From assembly GCA_017411265.1 (NCBI GenBank), contig JAFRDL010000084.1:1-37734 (forward strand): a DNA stretch of 37,734 nt, read 5' to 3'. This DNA is from Oscillospiraceae bacterium (GTDB lineage: Bacteria > Bacillota > Clostridia > Oscillospirales > Oscillospiraceae). The notes beneath the pieces were generated by a model. The model was not told the origin of the DNA and did not search any database. It worked only from the letters and a program-made list of their open reading frames with translations. Below, piece by piece: positions 30,749 through 37,734 of this stretch. The translations under genes were made by a program, and so were the position numbers. The first letter of the stretch is position 1. Every line of letters begins with the position of its first letter.

Positions 30749-32452
30749 ATGAAGTTTTGCGATATGCCATATGTCCGCCCGGATACGGACAGGATCAAGT
30801 CGGACCTGCAGGCGCTGACCCGCCGCTTGACCGAGGCCGGGGATTACGCCGAGGCCAAAGCCGTTTTTATGGAGAAGGAAGCGCTGACGCGCTCTTTGAA
30901 CACGGCGTCTGTCCTGGCGCAGATCCGCCACGACATCGACACCCGGGACGAGTTTTACGACGGCGAGACCGCCTTCTGGGATCAGACCATGCCGGAACTC
31001 CAGGAGTACGACCAGGCATGGACACAGGCCATGCTGGATTCTCCCTGGCGGAAGGACTTCACGGCGGAATTCGGGGATCTGATGTTTGTCAACGCGGAGA
31101 TCGCCCGGAAAACCTTTTCCCCGGAGATCATCCCCGAGCTTCAGCGGGAGAACGAACTGACCCAGGCCTACGGCAAGCTGATCGCCTCCGCGAAGATCCC
31201 CTTTGAGGACGGGATCTACAACCTCTCTCAGATGACCCCCTTCAAAACCGACCCGGACGACGCCCGGCGTCTGGCCGCCTGGAAGGCGGAAGGCCAGTGG
31301 TATAAGGACAACCAGCCCGAGCTGGACCGGATCTACGACGAGCTGGCCCATCTCCGGGACGCCATGGGGAAAAAGCTGGGTTACGGCGGCTACACCACCC
31401 TGGGCTATTACCGCATGGGCCGCAACTGCTACGGCCAGGAGGACGTGGAGCGCTTCCGTGCCGCGGTGCGCAAGTATCTGGTCCCGGTGGCGGACGGGAT
31501 CTACCGCACCCAGGCGAAGCGGCTGGGAAAGGAATACCCCATGAGCTTCGCGGACAACGCCCTCATGTTCCGCAGCGGCAATCCCCGCCCCTGCGGCAGC
31601 GCGGACGACATCCTGGCCCAGGGGGACAAGTTTTACAACGAGCTCTCGGCGGAGACCGGCGAGTTCTTCCGCGCCATGCGGGAGAACGAGCTGATGGACG
31701 TTCTCTCCAAGGAGGGAAAGACCGGCGGCGGCTACTGCACGGATCTGGGCGACTATCGGATGCCCTTTATCTTCGCCAACTTCAACGGCACCCAGCACGA
31801 TGTGGAGGTGGTGACCCACGAGGCCGGCCACGCCTTCGAGGCTTGGCTGAACCGGGACCGGGTCCCGGCGGAGTATATCTGGCCCAGCATGGAGGCCTGT
31901 GAGGTCCACTCCATGTCCATGGAATTTATGGCCTGGCCCTGGGCGGATGGGTTTTTCGGGGACGATACCCGGAAATTCCGCTACAGCCATCTGGCCGGGG
32001 CGCTCTGTTTTATCCCCTACGGCACCATGGTGGATCATTTCCAGCACGTGATCTATGAAAAGCCCGACATGACCCCTGCGGAGCGCCACGACGTCTGGAA
32101 GGAGCTTCTGGGCGTGTATATGCCCTGGGTCCGTCTGGACGGGGAGATCCCCGTGTACGGCGAGGGCCACGGCTGGCAGCGGCAGATGCACATTTACCAG
32201 ATGCCGTTCTACTACATCGACTACTGCCTGGCTCAGACGGTGGCCCTGGAGATCTGGGCCATGTCCCAGAAGGACTTCGCCGATGCCTGGGAGCACTACA
32301 TGGCCTACACCCGGCAGGGCGGTACGCTGGTCTTCACCCGGCTGCTGGAAAACGCCGGTCTGGATTCCCCCTTTGACGAGATCTGTCTCCGGCGGGTGTG
32401 CGAGACGGCCAGCGAGTGGCTGGGGTCCTATGATCTCAGCGGGATCGAATGA
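30749..32452 (+). CDS. M3-family oligoendopeptidase (PepF-like)
   Basis: This 567-residue zinc metallopeptidase would cut short peptides in the cytosol. The active site is H357-E-A-G-H361 in VTHEAGHAFEAWL, with the third ligand and downstream Glu in the EACEVHSMSMEFMAW segment. Length suits the M3 family. ATG follows AAGGAG by about 7 bases. Its stop overlaps the start of a peptide-binding lipoprotein gene (ATGA), linking peptide capture to hydrolysis. Confidence 0.94.
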   Translation: MKFCDMPYVRPDTDRIKSDLQALTRRLTEAGDYAEAKAVFMEKEALTRSLNTASVLAQIRHDIDTRDEFYDGETAFWDQTMPELQEYDQAWTQAMLDSPWRKDFTAEFGDLMFVNAEIARKTFSPEIIPELQRENELTQAYGKLIASAKIPFEDGIYNLSQMTPFKTDPDDARRLAAWKAEGQWYKDNQPELDRIYDELAHLRDAMGKKLGYGGYTTLGYYRMGRNCYGQEDVERFRAAVRKYLVPVADGIYRTQAKRLGKEYPMSFADNALMFRSGNPRPCGSADDILAQGDKFYNELSAETGEFFRAMRENELMDVLSKEGKTGGGYCTDLGDYRMPFIFANFNGTQHDVEVVTHEAGHAFEAWLNRDRVPAEYIWPSMEACEVHSMSMEFMAWPWADGFFGDDTRKFRYSHLAGALCFIPYGTMVDHFQHVIYEKPDMTPAERHDVWKELLGVYMPWVRLDGEIPVYGEGHGWQRQMHIYQMPFYYIDYCLAQTVALEIWAMSQKDFADAWEHYMAYTRQGGTLVFTRLLENAGLDSPFDEICLRRVCETASEWLGSYDLSGIE

Positions 32453-34206
32453 GAGGCGGGAGGAAGAAAAACTTCATACGTTTGCTGGCCTGCGTCCTTC
32501 TGCTGGCGCTTGGGATGTCTTTGGGGGCCTGCGCCCCCCGGATGAAGCCGGCCCGCACCGCAGACGGAAACAATCTGTTCCGGCTGGGGTTTTCCGGCAC
32601 GCCGGATTCCCTGAACCCCTATGCCGCCGGAAACGAAGAGGCCGCGGCTGTGCTGTCCCTGCTCTATGACACCCTGTTCGCCCGGGACCTGGAGACGGGG
32701 GAGTACGGGGCCTCCCTCTGCCGGGAATGGACCGTGACGGACGGCGCCGCCCGGGGCGGCAGGCTCTGGAAGCTGACCCTGGCGCAGGACGCCTACTGGC
32801 ACGATGGAGAGCTGGTCACCGCATCGGACGTGGAGTTCTCCCTCCAGTCCATGAAGGACTTTTCCAACCTGTACAGCTGCCCGGACTGCGAGTTTATCGA
32901 CGCCACGGGGATCGCGGTGGAGGATGACACGCACCTGGCGTTCATCGCCTGGGGGCCCGACGCCGCAGTGCTGGAGTGCCTGTCTCATGTGCCCATCGTT
33001 CCCCGTCACATCTGGAACGGTGTCTCCGGTGTGGAGTACGGCTCCTCCGGCGTGCCCCGGGACTATGTCCGGGGCGGCGATGCGCTCCGGGGCGTTGAAC
33101 CGACCGCCCGCAACATGGTGGGCTCCGGGCTGTACACATGGGGCGGATATAAAAACGGGGTCTGCACCCTGAAGCTGAATCCCCGGTACTGGAACGGCGG
33201 CTCCGCCGCGCCGACGGTGGAGCTCCGCTTCGGCTGCGCCGACCCGGCGCAGCTGCTCCGTACGCGACAGCTGGATGCCTGTTGGGATATGCCCGGAAGC
33301 TCCTACGAGCAGCTGGGCGGGGAAGGGGGATACGCCCTTTCCGCCGGAACGGCGGGAGAGCTGTACACCCTCATTTTCCGGCTTGACTCCGTTTCCGGGA
33401 GCCGCGGCCTGCTGGCCTCCCGGGAGCTGCGCGCCGCCATGGACTATGCCCTGGACCACGCGGGACTGATGAACCGGGCCTACGGCGGCGGTATCCCGGC
33501 GATGGGGCTGTTGTCCCCGTACAGCGAATGGAATTACGAGGCCGCTCTCTCCTCGCCCCGAGGGTATTCCCCGGAGTCTGCCCGCTGGCTGCTGGACAAC
33601 GCCGGGTTCACGGATCCCGACGGGGACGGCATTCGTTCATCCCCGGAGGGGAAGGACCTTTCCTTTGCCCTTGTGTACAGCGACGCCGTGCCCGCCTGGG
33701 GGTATGCCGCGGAGGAGATCCGCCGGTCTCTGGCGGATGTGGGCATCGAAATCGTCCTCTCGCCCACCGCCCCGGAAAAACTGGTGGAAGACGCCGTCTC
33801 CGGCGATTTCGAGCTTCTTTTGTCCGGAATAGCGTGCTACAACGATCCCTTCTACGCACTGGGGATGTTTTTCTGGAACCAGGGAGACAACGCCTCGGCC
33901 TCCGGCGGGCTCCGGGGGACCGTTCAGACCGGCTGGAACAATACCGGATACCAAAACGGGGAATACGACGCGCTGTATGAGCAAATGCTCTCCGCAGAAC
34001 CGGCGGTCCGCCGGGATCTGACGGCCCGGCTGGGGGAGATCCTCTATGCCGACGCGGCGGCGATCCCCATCGGCTTCGCCGCCTCCTATCAGGCCTGCAG
34101 CGCCGCCTGGATGGGTCTGCGGCCCGATCGGGGCGCGGGGCTGTTCTTTACCCCGGAGATCCTCCGGCAGCAGCTCCAGACCATGACCGCCGGCGGAAAA
34201 CGATAG
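32449..34206 (+). CDS. Peptide-binding lipoprotein, ABC family 5 (OppA/DppA-like)
   Basis: This 585-residue extracellular solute-binding protein starts with a signal peptide ending in a lipobox (MSLGACAP, Cys at about residue 27). Then come family-5 features: FSGTPDSLNPYAAGNEE, YDTLFARDLETGEY, the WHDGELVTASDVEFSLQ block and the typical closing lobe. It is tied to the peptidase upstream by a four-base overlap. No permease or ATPase genes follow, so it must use a transporter encoded elsewhere. Peptides are the likely ligand, but family 5 also binds nickel and other solutes. Confidence 0.92.
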   Translation: MRGGRKKNFIRLLACVLLLALGMSLGACAPRMKPARTADGNNLFRLGFSGTPDSLNPYAAGNEEAAAVLSLLYDTLFARDLETGEYGASLCREWTVTDGAARGGRLWKLTLAQDAYWHDGELVTASDVEFSLQSMKDFSNLYSCPDCEFIDATGIAVEDDTHLAFIAWGPDAAVLECLSHVPIVPRHIWNGVSGVEYGSSGVPRDYVRGGDALRGVEPTARNMVGSGLYTWGGYKNGVCTLKLNPRYWNGGSAAPTVELRFGCADPAQLLRTRQLDACWDMPGSSYEQLGGEGGYALSAGTAGELYTLIFRLDSVSGSRGLLASRELRAAMDYALDHAGLMNRAYGGGIPAMGLLSPYSEWNYEAALSSPRGYSPESARWLLDNAGFTDPDGDGIRSSPEGKDLSFALVYSDAVPAWGYAAEEIRRSLADVGIEIVLSPTAPEKLVEDAVSGDFELLLSGIACYNDPFYALGMFFWNQGDNASASGGLRGTVQTGWNNTGYQNGEYDALYEQMLSAEPAVRRDLTARLGEILYADAAAIPIGFAASYQACSAAWMGLRPDRGAGLFFTPEILRQQLQTMTAGGKR

Positions 34207-34218
34207 GCAGACAGACAG

Positions 34219-34252
34219 AAAAAGGCTTCGGGAACCATCCAGAAGCCTTTTT
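34219..34252. terminator. Bidirectional terminator between converging operons
   Basis: AAAAAGGCTTC (34219-34229) pairs perfectly with GAAGCCTTTTT (34242-34252); A and T tracts on both sides serve both strands. Confidence 0.9.
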
Positions 34253-34253
34253 C

Positions 34254-35498
34254 TTATCGCAGGATACCCAGGTATTCCTTTGTGTCTCCCAGCCGCCCCA
34301 GGGCGGAAAAGCCCAGCCCCTCCGGCGTCAGCGTTTGCCGCGCCATTCGGAGCACATCCTCCGCGGTGACGGCGTCATAGCGTTCGATGATCTCGTCCAC
34401 GGAGAGACAGCGCCCCATGAGCAGGATGGCGGAGCCCAGCCGGTTCATCCGGGCGGAGGTGGACTCCATGGCCAGCACGATGCCGGATTTCAGCTGCTCC
34501 CGGGCGCAGGGGAGCTCATCGGGGGTGATCCCGCTCTCCCGGAACCGGTCCGCCTCGGAGCGGATCAGCGCCAGCGCCTTTTTCTCCGCGTCCCGGTTCA
34601 CGGCGGTGGACACGGCTAAAAGGCCGGTCTCCCGGAAGGAAGACGTGAAGGAGCCGATGGAGTAGCACAGTCCGTGCTTCTCCCGGATCGTCTGGAACAG
34701 TCGGGAGGACATGCCCCCGCCCAGCACGGTGTTCATCACCTGCCAGGCAAAACGGTCCGGGTGTCCGTCGGGCAGTCCCGGCCAGGTGAGGCAGAAGTGA
34801 TTCTGCTCCGTTGCCCTCCGTCTGGCGGTCACGGCGCTCTTGTAGGCGCTTTTCCGTACGGGATTGGGACGGGAGGAGGGAAGGACGGAAAAGCGATCCG
34901 CCAGGCGCTGAACGTCTGCGTCCGAAAAGCTGCCGCACAGGGAGACGACGATGCGCTCCGGGCTGTACTCCCTCTCCTTGAACGCCCGGAGGGAGGCTCC
35001 GGTCATGGTTTCCAGAGAGGAGACCTTCCCCAGCACCGGGCGGCCCAGCGCGCCGGGAAAGACCTTCGCCAGCAGCTGCTCCACCACCACGTCCTCCGGG
35101 GTGTCCCGGTACATATCGATCTCCTCCAGCACCACGCCCCGCTCGGACAGGACGTCCTCCTCCCGGAACAGGGAGTCGAAGAACATCTCCGAGAGGATAT
35201 CCGACGCCTTGTCCAGATGGGTGTCCAGCACCCGGGCGTAGAAACAGGTGGTGTCTCGGGTGGTGAAAGCGTTGATCTGGCCGCCGATGGCGTCCATCCG
35301 CCCCGCCAGTTCCGAGGCGGAGCTGGATTTTGTGCCCTTGAAGAGCATGTGTTCGATGAAATGGGCGCTGCCCTCTTCGCCGGGCCTTTCGCAGCGGGAG
35401 CCTGCGCCCACCCAGATGCCCACGGCGGCGGAGCGCACCGCGCTCATGGGCTCGCAGGCGATCCGCACTCCGTTGGGCAGAGTCATGATCTCGACCAT
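34254..35498 (-). CDS. M16-family zinc processing peptidase
   Basis: This 414-residue protein is like mitochondrial processing peptidase and B. subtilis MlpA/YmxG, which lies next to pnp in many Firmicutes. The inverted zinc motif is H46-F-I-E49-H50 with the distal Glu at about E126 (RGVVLEEIDMYRD). The second, inactive half has the GMSSRLFQTIREKHGLCYSIGS motif. The frame is open far upstream into pnp, but ATG at 35498 with GGAGG 4 bases before starts the family sequence. It is probably co-transcribed with pnp, separated by a GC-rich hairpin. Confidence 0.93.
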   Translation of the reverse strand: MVEIMTLPNGVRIACEPMSAVRSAAVGIWVGAGSRCERPGEEGSAHFIEHMLFKGTKSSSASELAGRMDAIGGQINAFTTRDTTCFYARVLDTHLDKASDILSEMFFDSLFREEDVLSERGVVLEEIDMYRDTPEDVVVEQLLAKVFPGALGRPVLGKVSSLETMTGASLRAFKEREYSPERIVVSLCGSFSDADVQRLADRFSVLPSSRPNPVRKSAYKSAVTARRRATEQNHFCLTWPGLPDGHPDRFAWQVMNTVLGGGMSSRLFQTIREKHGLCYSIGSFTSSFRETGLLAVSTAVNRDAEKKALALIRSEADRFRESGITPDELPCAREQLKSGIVLAMESTSARMNRLGSAILLMGRCLSVDEIIERYDAVTAEDVLRMARQTLTPEGLGFSALGRLGDTKEYLGILR

Positions 35499-35515
35499 AG
35501 AACCTCCGATGATAC

Positions 35516-35540
35516 GGGCGGGGGCGTTATGCCCCCGCCC
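35516..35540. repeat. GC-rich hairpin between pnp and the M16 gene
   Basis: GGGCGGGGGC (35516-35525) pairs perfectly with GCCCCCGCCC (35531-35540) around GTTAT. In the direction of pnp there is no U tract after it, so it is more likely an mRNA processing or stability element than a terminator. Read on the plus strand it is followed by T6, but no plus-strand gene ends here. Confidence 0.7.
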
Positions 35541-35557
35541 GATGTGTTTTTTCTTGA

Positions 35558-37693
35558 TTACGCCTTGGTGTGCGGGCCGTCCTCGCCCCGCTCCTTGAGA
35601 GCGTCCTTGCGGCTGAGGTTGACGCGGCCGCGGTCGTCGATCTCGGTGACTTTGACCCAGGTCCAGTCGCCGATGTTCAGCACGTCCTCCACCTTTTCGG
35701 TGCGTTTGAACTCCAGGTCCTTGATGTGGACCATGCCGTCCTTGCCGGGAGCCAGTTCCACGAAAGCGCCGATGGGGATGATGCGCACGACCTTGCCGTA
35801 GTAGAGCGCGCCCACTTCCGGCTCGAACACGATGCCCTCGATGATCTTCCGGGCGGCGCGGCAGGCCTCGATATCCTCGGAGGCGATGTAGATGTTGCCG
35901 TCGTCGTTGATGTCGATCTTCGTGCCGGTGTCGGCGGTGATCTTCTGGATCACCTTGCCGCCGGAGCCGATGACCTCGCGGATCTTGTCGGGGTTGATCT
36001 TGATGTTGATCATCTTGGGCGCGGTCTTGGCCAGCTCCTTCCGGGGCTCGGGCAGGGCCTTGAGCATGACCTCGTCCAGGATCTGGAAGCGGGCTTCCTT
36101 CGTAAGGGCAAAAGCTTCCTTCACGATCTCGTGCTTCAGACCGTCGTTCTTCAGGTCCATCTGGATGGCGGTGATGCCTTCCTTGGTGCCGGCCACCTTG
36201 AAGTCCATCTCGCCGTGGAAATCCTCCACGCCCTGGATGTCGATGAAGGTGGTGAAATCGTCGCCGTCCTGAATGAGACCGCAGCTGATGCCGGCCACGG
36301 GAGCCTTGATGGGCACGCCGGCGTCCATGAGAGCCATGGTGGTGCCGCAGATGGAGCCCTGGGAGGTGGAGCCGTTGGAGGAGAGGACCTCGCTCACGAC
36401 GCGGATGGCGTAGGGGAAATCCTCCACGGAGGGGATGACGCACTGGAGAGCCTTCTCCACCAGAGCGCCGTGGCCGTACTCCCGGCGTCCCACGCTGCGG
36501 GCGGCACGGGCCTCGCCCACGGAGTAGGAGGGCATGTTGTAGTGGTGCAGGAACCGCTTCTCGGTCTCCTCCCAGATGGTGTCCAGCTTCTGGGCGGCGG
36601 AGAGGGTGTTCAGCGTGGCGATGGACAGGACCTGGGTCTGGCCGCGGGTGAACAGAGCGGAGCCGTGGACCACGGGCAGCACACCGACCTCGGTGCCCAG
36701 AGGACGGATCTCATTCATGGCCCGGCCGTCCACGCGCTTGCCGGCCAGCAGCCACTTTTTCACGACCTTCTTCTGCAGCTTGTAGAGGATCTCCTCCATA
36801 TACTGCATCATGTCGGGGTGGTCGGCCTCGTACTTCTCCTGCATGGCGGTGATCCACTCGTTCACACGGGCTTCCCGGACGTTCTTGTCGTCGGTGTCCA
36901 TGCAGTACTCCATGCCCTCAAACTCATTGGCAACCAGCGTCTCGAAGAGCTCGTCGTCGAAGGAGGCGTGCTCGTAGGAGAACTTGGGCTTGCCGATCTC
37001 GGCCACCATGCGGTCGATGAGATCCAGCATGGGCTGCAGCTTCTCGTGAGCCTGCACGATGCCCTCGTACATGACCTCGTCGGGGACCTGGTCGGCCTCG
37101 GACTCGATCATGACGATCTTCTTATGGGTGGCGGCCACGGTGGTGGTCATGCGGTTGGTCTCCTTCTCCGCGGCGGTGGGGTTGAAGAGATACTTCTCTC
37201 CGTCCCAGCCCAGCACGATGCCGGCAATGGGGCCGTTGAAGGGGATGTCGGAAATGGAGATGGCGGCGGAGGCGCCGATCATGGCGGTGATCTCCACAGG
37301 GCAGTCACGGTCGACGGCCAGCACTTCGCAGGCGATGACCACGTCGTTGCGCAGGTCGGCGGGGAAGAGGGGGCGCATGGGGCGGTCGATCAGGCGGCCG
37401 GCCAGCACGGCGTTGAGGGACGGACGGCCCTCCCGGCGGTTGAAGCTGCCGGGGATGCGGCCCACGGCGTAGAGCTTCTCATTGAAGTCCACGGCCAGGG
37501 GGAAGTAGTCGATGCCGTCCTTGGGACGGGGGGAAGCGGTGGCGGTGACCAGCACCCGGGTCTCGCCGTAGCCCACCAGCACGGCGGCGTTGCACAGCTC
37601 GGCCATCTTGCCCACTTCCATAAAGAAGGGTCGGCCGCAGAAATCCATTTCATAGCGCTTGAAATTGGGGAATTCCTTGTGTTTGATGATCAT
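35558..37693 (-). CDS. pnp: Polynucleotide phosphorylase (PNPase)
   Basis: This 711-residue 3'-5' exoribonuclease degrades RNA with phosphate. Two RNase PH domains are visible: the first at about 1-220, starting with RPFFMEVGKMAELCNAAVLV, and the catalytic second at about 310-545. The second has GSTSQGSICGTTMALMDAG and DIQGVEDFHGEMDF, which holds the catalytic Asp pair. A KH domain (about 555-615, IREVIGSGGKVI) and an S1 domain (about 620-690, VGALYYGKVVRIIPIGAFVEL) follow. Length is standard. ATG at 37693 follows AAAGGAG by 8 bases. The gene usually upstream, rpsO, would lie beyond the window edge. The last 41 bases show no clear promoter. Confidence 0.97.
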   Translation of the reverse strand: MIIKHKEFPNFKRYEMDFCGRPFFMEVGKMAELCNAAVLVGYGETRVLVTATASPRPKDGIDYFPLAVDFNEKLYAVGRIPGSFNRREGRPSLNAVLAGRLIDRPMRPLFPADLRNDVVIACEVLAVDRDCPVEITAMIGASAAISISDIPFNGPIAGIVLGWDGEKYLFNPTAAEKETNRMTTTVAATHKKIVMIESEADQVPDEVMYEGIVQAHEKLQPMLDLIDRMVAEIGKPKFSYEHASFDDELFETLVANEFEGMEYCMDTDDKNVREARVNEWITAMQEKYEADHPDMMQYMEEILYKLQKKVVKKWLLAGKRVDGRAMNEIRPLGTEVGVLPVVHGSALFTRGQTQVLSIATLNTLSAAQKLDTIWEETEKRFLHHYNMPSYSVGEARAARSVGRREYGHGALVEKALQCVIPSVEDFPYAIRVVSEVLSSNGSTSQGSICGTTMALMDAGVPIKAPVAGISCGLIQDGDDFTTFIDIQGVEDFHGEMDFKVAGTKEGITAIQMDLKNDGLKHEIVKEAFALTKEARFQILDEVMLKALPEPRKELAKTAPKMINIKINPDKIREVIGSGGKVIQKITADTGTKIDINDDGNIYIASEDIEACRAARKIIEGIVFEPEVGALYYGKVVRIIPIGAFVELAPGKDGMVHIKDLEFKRTEKVEDVLNIGDWTWVKVTEIDDRGRVNLSRKDALKERGEDGPHTKA

Positions 37694-37734
37694 TCTCTCT
37701 ACTCCTTTGTATCGTTCACTTTTTTGTTTCAGCA

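Noticed and set aside
35516..35540. Hairpin as the pnp terminator
   Set aside because: In the pnp direction it is followed by GTATCATCGGAGG with no U tract, and the M16 gene starts right after, so readthrough is expected.
34254..36443. 729-codon frame joining the M16 peptidase to an upstream stretch
   Set aside because: The extra N-terminal part is a wrong-frame reading of pnp. The true M16 start at 35498 has its own GGAGG, and a GC-rich hairpin separates the genes.
1..37734. CRISPR array, tRNA or rRNA genes, prophage or transposon
   Set aside because: I found no regularly spaced repeats, no cloverleaf-like or conserved rRNA sequence, and no integrase, transposase or structural phage protein.

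Overview
The window is about 37.7 kb of GC-rich, gene-dense chromosome from an anaerobic Clostridia-type Firmicute. The gene set (CsoR/CopA, YtrA-type GntR, CarD, IscR-like Rrf2 with NifS/NifU, split transketolase, rubrerythrin, cobalamin nucleotide-loop genes), the strong AGGAGG-type ribosome binding sites, and short intergenic gaps with sigma-A-like promoters and U-tract hairpins suggest an Oscillospiraceae-like gut bacterium. The genus is inference only. I see no rRNA, tRNA, CRISPR array, transposase, phage gene or replication origin.

Layout. 1-2.8 kb (minus): CstA transporter, a small unknown protein and a MoxR-type AAA+ ATPase cut by the window edge. 3.1-5.1 kb (plus): OmpR-family response regulator and histidine kinase, divergent from cstA. 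5.2-7.1 kb (plus): YtrA-type GntR repressor with an ABC exporter. 7.3-11.5 kb (minus): FadR-type regulator followed by an M24 peptidase, an opine-dehydrogenase-like enzyme and a muconate-cycloisomerase-subgroup enolase, apparently an undescribed catabolic cassette. 11.7-14.7 kb (minus): copper operon csoR-copA, with a CopZ-like chaperone read in frame with CopA but carrying its own ribosome binding site. 14.7-17.0 kb (plus): DUF6056-like membrane protein and GtrB-like glycosyltransferase. 17.1-20.0 kb (plus): rubrerythrin, Rrf2 regulator, NifS and NifU. 20.0-20.9 kb (minus): broken efflux adaptor. 21.06-25.7 kb (plus): a 40-residue putative membrane peptide, then a translationally coupled cobalamin operon (TIM-barrel protein, CobT, CobU-like, CobS, short CobU-like, CobC fused to a Cys-rich domain). 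25.9-28.7 kb (plus): CarD-like regulator, split transketolase, ModE-like HTH protein. 28.85-30.7 kb (plus): FecCD-type permease and ATPase. 30.7-34.2 kb (plus): M3 oligoendopeptidase coupled to a peptide-binding lipoprotein. 34.25-37.7 kb (minus): PNPase and an M16 processing peptidase.

Most interesting points. (1) Two complementary, non-canonical CobU-like proteins lie in one operon. (2) Two genes (copA and cobC) run in frame into a C-terminal domain that keeps its own Shine-Dalgarno and ATG, so each may make both a fusion and a free small protein. (3) The motif ATAAAC-N15-GTTTA occurs at identical spacing on the promoters of the Rrf2 gene and of nifSU, a likely shared operator. (4) The M24/opine-dehydrogenase/enolase cassette has no obvious known pathway. 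(5) Several promoters carry perfect palindromes (ytrA, carD, csoR) or sit inside a terminator stem (pepF). All family calls rest on reading motifs in the translated sequence; no database search was run.
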